Notes under the pieces: generated by a model
Told to the model about the DNA's origin: nothing
What the model saw: only the letters and a program-made list of their open reading frames with translations
Databases searched by the model: none
Program-made: the position numbers and the translations under genes
Shown here: piece by piece, positions 61,045 to 64,000 of the stretch
Numbering within the stretch: position 1 is the stretch's first letter
Layout of the letters: each line of letters starts with the position of its first letter
Assembly (NCBI RefSeq): GCF_900104845.1
Contig: NZ_FNSR01000002.1
Location: 1 to 64,000 of the forward strand
Direction of reading: 5' to 3'
DNA length: 64,000 nt
Source: Paraburkholderia caballeronis
GTDB taxonomy: Bacteria > Pseudomonadota > Gammaproteobacteria > Burkholderiales > Burkholderiaceae

Positions 61045-61449
61045 ATGAACCTGCCACTCGATACGCTGTTCGACACCGACGAACTCGCCGCAGAAGGTCC
61101 GGCCGTCGCCGCCCTGAATCACCAGGACATCGTGGTCGCGCTGTCCGCCGCGCTCGCGCCGAAACGCGTCGCGGTGCTGCACATGCTGTATCCGCGCACC
61201 GACGCACGCACGCATCGCAGCCTCGACACGCTCGTCGACGTGCTGCGTGGCCATGGTCTGCACGAAGTGGCGAGCCTGATCGCACAGGAAGCGCACTACC
61301 TCGTGTTCAAGGACCCGGCCAAGGCGTGGAAGGCGTTCCACGAGATCCGCAACGACTCGCTTGCGATCGGCGTACATCTCTATTACAACGGGCTCGTCGG
61401 CGAAGCGGCCGAAGTCTCGCTCGACGCGCACGCTCACGGTCGCAGCTAA
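61045..61449 (+). CDS. Small conserved-looking hypothetical protein
   Basis: 134 residues, cytoplasmic, mostly helical with His pairs (HGLHEVASLIAQEAHYLVF, HEIRNDSLAIGVHLYYNG). AAGGA at 61033-61037 supports the ATG. I do not recognise the family. A GCCCGA-T6-TCGGGC hairpin follows the stop. Confidence 0.65.
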   Translation: MNLPLDTLFDTDELAAEGPAVAALNHQDIVVALSAALAPKRVAVLHMLYPRTDARTHRSLDTLVDVLRGHGLHEVASLIAQEAHYLVFKDPAKAWKAFHEIRNDSLAIGVHLYYNGLVGEAAEVSLDAHAHGRS

Positions 61450-61452
61450 AAC

Positions 61453-61470
61453 GCCCGATTTTTTTCGGGC
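61453..61470. terminator. Hairpin after the 134-residue gene
   Basis: 6-bp stem GCCCGA / TCGGGC with a loop of T. The T are in the loop rather than after the stem, so its strength is doubtful. Confidence 0.4.
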
Positions 61471-61541
61471 GGCGCGAAGCGGGCTGTTTTTCCTCGCCGC
61501 TTCGCGTATTGCCCGTCGCGTATTGCCCGTCGTGTTGCCCG

Positions 61542-62405
61542 CTAAGCCCGCACGCCGCGAATGAAGCGATCGATGATCTCGTTGAACGCGGCCGGCTTCG
61601 CGAGGTTCATTCCGTGCGATGCGCCGGCCACCGTCGCGCGGCGCGCATCCGGCAGCCACTGTTCCAGCGCCGCAACGGTGCGGTGAAACACCTGCGGACT
61701 CAACGCGCCGTCGATCAGCAATGCCGGGCACTTGATCGCGGCCGCGTCGTCGCGCGTGTACGCGGGCAACGGATCGCGGATCTGCGGGCCTAGCGTGTGC
61801 GCGTTCGCGATCGCCATCGTCTGGAACGCCTGCGTGCTGCGCGCCCACGAACCGGGCCGGCTCACCGAATCGACAAACAGTTGAAGGCCCGCCTCGACGT
61901 CGCCGGACTCGATCAGTTGCACTGCGCGCTCGCGCAGCGCGTTCGCGGATTCGGTCAGCGGCGCGGCCGGATGGCCGTCGGTCTGCACCGGGCCGCCGGG
62001 GTCCGCGAGCGTCAGCGAACGCACCCGTTGCGGATGGCGGCGCGCGAAATGAAACGACACCGCGCCGCCGCGCGAATGCCCGATCACATGCGCGGGACCG
62101 GCGCCGAAGCCGTCGACGAACGACGCGAGTTCGTCCGCGTGACGGCTCCAGCTGAACGGCAGGCCGTGCGCGGCGTCGGCCGCCGGCCAGTAATGCGTGA
62201 GGCTCACCGCCACGCACCGGTAATGCTTCGACAGCCCCGCAAGCTGCGGCTGCCAGTAGCGGTAGTCGCACAGCGAGCCGTGCACGAACAGCAGCAGTGC
62301 GCCTTCGCCGCGCTCGATATACGGCATCGGCACGCCGCCGGGCAATTCGACGTAGGGATACGCGTCCTCGCGACGCGACGCGGCAGGTAGAGCGGATGAA
62401 TTCAC
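61542..62405 (-). CDS. Alpha/beta hydrolase
   Basis: 287 residues. The oxyanion HG (LLLFVHGSLCDYRYW), nucleophile elbow GHSRGGAV with its Ser, catalytic Asp (LIDGALSPQVF) and His (GASHGMNL) are in order. No signal peptide. Substrate unknown; fluoroacetate- or epoxide-type enzymes share the fold. Confidence 0.9.
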   Translation of the reverse strand: MNSSALPAASRREDAYPYVELPGGVPMPYIERGEGALLLFVHGSLCDYRYWQPQLAGLSKHYRCVAVSLTHYWPAADAAHGLPFSWSRHADELASFVDGFGAGPAHVIGHSRGGAVSFHFARRHPQRVRSLTLADPGGPVQTDGHPAAPLTESANALRERAVQLIESGDVEAGLQLFVDSVSRPGSWARSTQAFQTMAIANAHTLGPQIRDPLPAYTRDDAAAIKCPALLIDGALSPQVFHRTVAALEQWLPDARRATVAGASHGMNLAKPAAFNEIIDRFIRGVRA

Positions 62406-62843
62406 GGACAGCGGATTGAAAGACGTTGGGACGGCGCGGCCCGGCGCTCACCGGAGACGGTGACGGGACACGCGTGCATGGGCGGTATTGTCACACGGGG
62501 CGGAATAACGTGTGCAGGGCCGCTGTAAGGGCCGTGAAAACGGAGCGCGTGGGCGCGCGATCGATTGACCCTGCGAGCATCGCGGTTGCTGGACAACGAT
62601 GGTCGCCATGCGGCCTGGACGAACACGTATCCATCGGTCCGATCGCAACGCTATCGACGCCAACGGCGCTTTGCCGGCCGTGCGCCGCGCGATGATCGAG
62701 TCCGCGTCAAACAGGCGACGCTGACGGAACTCCGATCGCGAAACACCGCTGTCCGAGCGATTGCAGGCTGACCGAGCCCCCCCCCCACCGGCGACCACTT
62801 CTTCAGAACGAAGCAACGAACACGCGCCGGGCGGACCGCTCCG
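62406..62843. other. Intergenic region, nothing recognised
   Basis: 438 bp between two genes on the same strand. A run of nine C at about 62778-62786 is the only notable feature. No terminator or promoter was recognised. Confidence 0.35.
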
Positions 62844-63890
62844 TCAATCGAACGCGTACTCGTCGAGCAGCGACGCCGCCGCTCCCGCACCGCGCACCGC
62901 GCACGTCATCGGCTCGTCCGCGACGCGCACCGGCACGCACAACTGGGCCGAGAGGCACGCATCGAGATTCGCGAGCAGCGCGCCGCCGCCGGTCAGCACG
63001 ATGCCGGTCTCCGCGACGTCGGTCACGAGTTCCGGCGGCGCCGTTTCGAGCACCGCCCGCACCGCGTCGATCACGTGGCGCAGCGGCACGACGAGCGCGT
63101 CCGCGACGTCGTGGCTCGTCAATTCGACCGTGCGCGGCAGGCTGTCCTCCAGGCTGCGGCCGGTCGCGCGCATCCGCTCGACCGGCGCGTTGCGCAGCGC
63201 GGTGCCGATGGTCTTTTTCACGTGCTCGGCGGTCTGTTCGCCGAGCATCACGCCATACACGTTGCGCACGTGGTTGATGATCGCGAGATCGAACTGGTCG
63301 CCGCCGACGCGCGCCGACCCGCCGCACACGACGCTGCCGTGCGCGATCATCCCGACCTCGGTCGTGCCGCCGCCGATGTCGACGACCATCGACGCCGTCG
63401 CCGACGCGACCGGCACGCCGGCCCCGACCGCCGACGCGAGCAGTTCGCCGATCAGATGCACGCTCGCCGCGCCGGCCGCGAACGCGGCCTCGCGGATCGC
63501 GCGGCGCTCGACGTTGGTGGCCCCGGCCGGCACGCAGATCGTGAACGTCGCGCGGCGGCCGAACAGCCGGCGCGGACAGGCCATGTCGACGAACGAGCGG
63601 ATCATCTGCTGCGCGGCCGGCACGTTCGCGATCACGCCGTGCTGCAACGGGCGCACCGTTTCGAGGTTCGCGGGCGTGCGGCCGAGCAGTTGCTTCGCCG
63701 CGCTGCCGACCGCCGCGAGCGTCGATTCGCAGGGCGTCGCATGGCGCTCAAAACAGACGACCGACGGCTGGTTCAGCACGATGCCGTCGTCGACGGTGTA
63801 GATCAGCGTGTTCGCGGTACCGAGATCGACCGCCATGTCGTGGCGGGCCAGCTTCTTCAGAAGTGTGCGGTGCGACGTCGCTCGGGCCAT
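62844..63890 (-). CDS. MreB-like actin-family protein
   Basis: 348 residues, the normal MreB size. Phosphate 1 AVDLGTANTLIY, the connector, VVDIGGGTTEVGMI (phosphate 2) and the adenosine motif VLTGGGALLANLD are all present. MreB directs cell-wall synthesis along the cylinder. The sequence is diverged from housekeeping MreB and there is no mreC next to it in the window (its downstream side is in view), so it is likely a paralog. The upstream 110 bp to the window end is non-coding in this frame. Confidence 0.9.
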   Translation of the reverse strand: MARATSHRTLLKKLARHDMAVDLGTANTLIYTVDDGIVLNQPSVVCFERHATPCESTLAAVGSAAKQLLGRTPANLETVRPLQHGVIANVPAAQQMIRSFVDMACPRRLFGRRATFTICVPAGATNVERRAIREAAFAAGAASVHLIGELLASAVGAGVPVASATASMVVDIGGGTTEVGMIAHGSVVCGGSARVGGDQFDLAIINHVRNVYGVMLGEQTAEHVKKTIGTALRNAPVERMRATGRSLEDSLPRTVELTSHDVADALVVPLRHVIDAVRAVLETAPPELVTDVAETGIVLTGGGALLANLDACLSAQLCVPVRVADEPMTCAVRGAGAAASLLDEYAFD

Positions 63891-64000
63891 GTCGGTGCGG
63901 TGGGTAGTCGGCGGCCCTTGCCGGCGGGCTGCCGCGGTCGTCGAGCCCGCGGCGTGCGGCGGCGTGGCTGCGCCGCCAGTCTCCGCGCCCCGGGCGGATC

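Overview
The window looks like chromosomal DNA from Burkholderia or Paraburkholderia. Coding sequence is very GC-rich, most third codon positions are G or C, and the gene set is typical of the group: DUF2827, the YSC84/BPSL1445-type lipoprotein, hopanoid C-3 methylase, FUSC efflux proteins, PHA genes and a stand-alone RpoN. I found 50 intact protein-coding genes, one clear pseudogene, one tandem-repeat array and several terminators. There are no tRNA or rRNA genes, insertion sequences or CRISPR arrays.

Region by region. 1-1.6 kb is a less GC-rich accessory end holding a probable polymorphic toxin and its immunity partner. 1.8-9.5 kb holds a zinc-finger ClpC/ClpE-like unfoldase, surE, a thioesterase, a Tat-type lipoprotein, a DUF2827 protein and a Tyr/Gly-rich lipoprotein. 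9.5-20.4 kb holds D-lactate dehydrogenase, a LysR regulator divergent from a FUSC efflux protein, hpnR, a translationally coupled patatin-GntP pair, a UDG-like protein and a DUF488 protein. 20.6-21.0 kb is a 44/49-bp tandem-repeat array directly in front of an SH3-domain envelope gene. 22-24 kb has an outer-membrane protein and two very small genes.

24.0-36.4 kb is a metabolic and stress island: remnant of an MBL-fold nuclease, Hsp20, phaC-phaB-phasin with overlapping genes, universal stress protein, Zn-alcohol dehydrogenase, phosphoketolase, DHH phosphoesterase and a kinase-like/AAA fusion. Its content resembles the low-oxygen-activated (lxa) locus known from Burkholderia cenocepacia. The genes would together serve fermentative carbon flow, PHA storage as an electron sink and survival when oxygen is short.

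36.4-49 kb holds DUF72, rpoN with a good -24/-12 promoter of its own, a BON-domain protein, an aldo/keto reductase, a very large Lhr-type helicase, an Ldh2-type dehydrogenase and an M20 peptidase. 49-54.7 kb holds LysE, a DUF2158 protein, OsmC, and an aminotransferase/CMD operon next to an RpiR-family regulator. Matching palindromes lie in front of both the aminotransferase and the regulator. 54.7-64 kb holds a chemoreceptor, a glycogen-debranching-type glucosidase, citrate synthase, an orphan terminator that may end a small RNA, a small conserved-looking protein, an alpha/beta hydrolase and an MreB-like protein.
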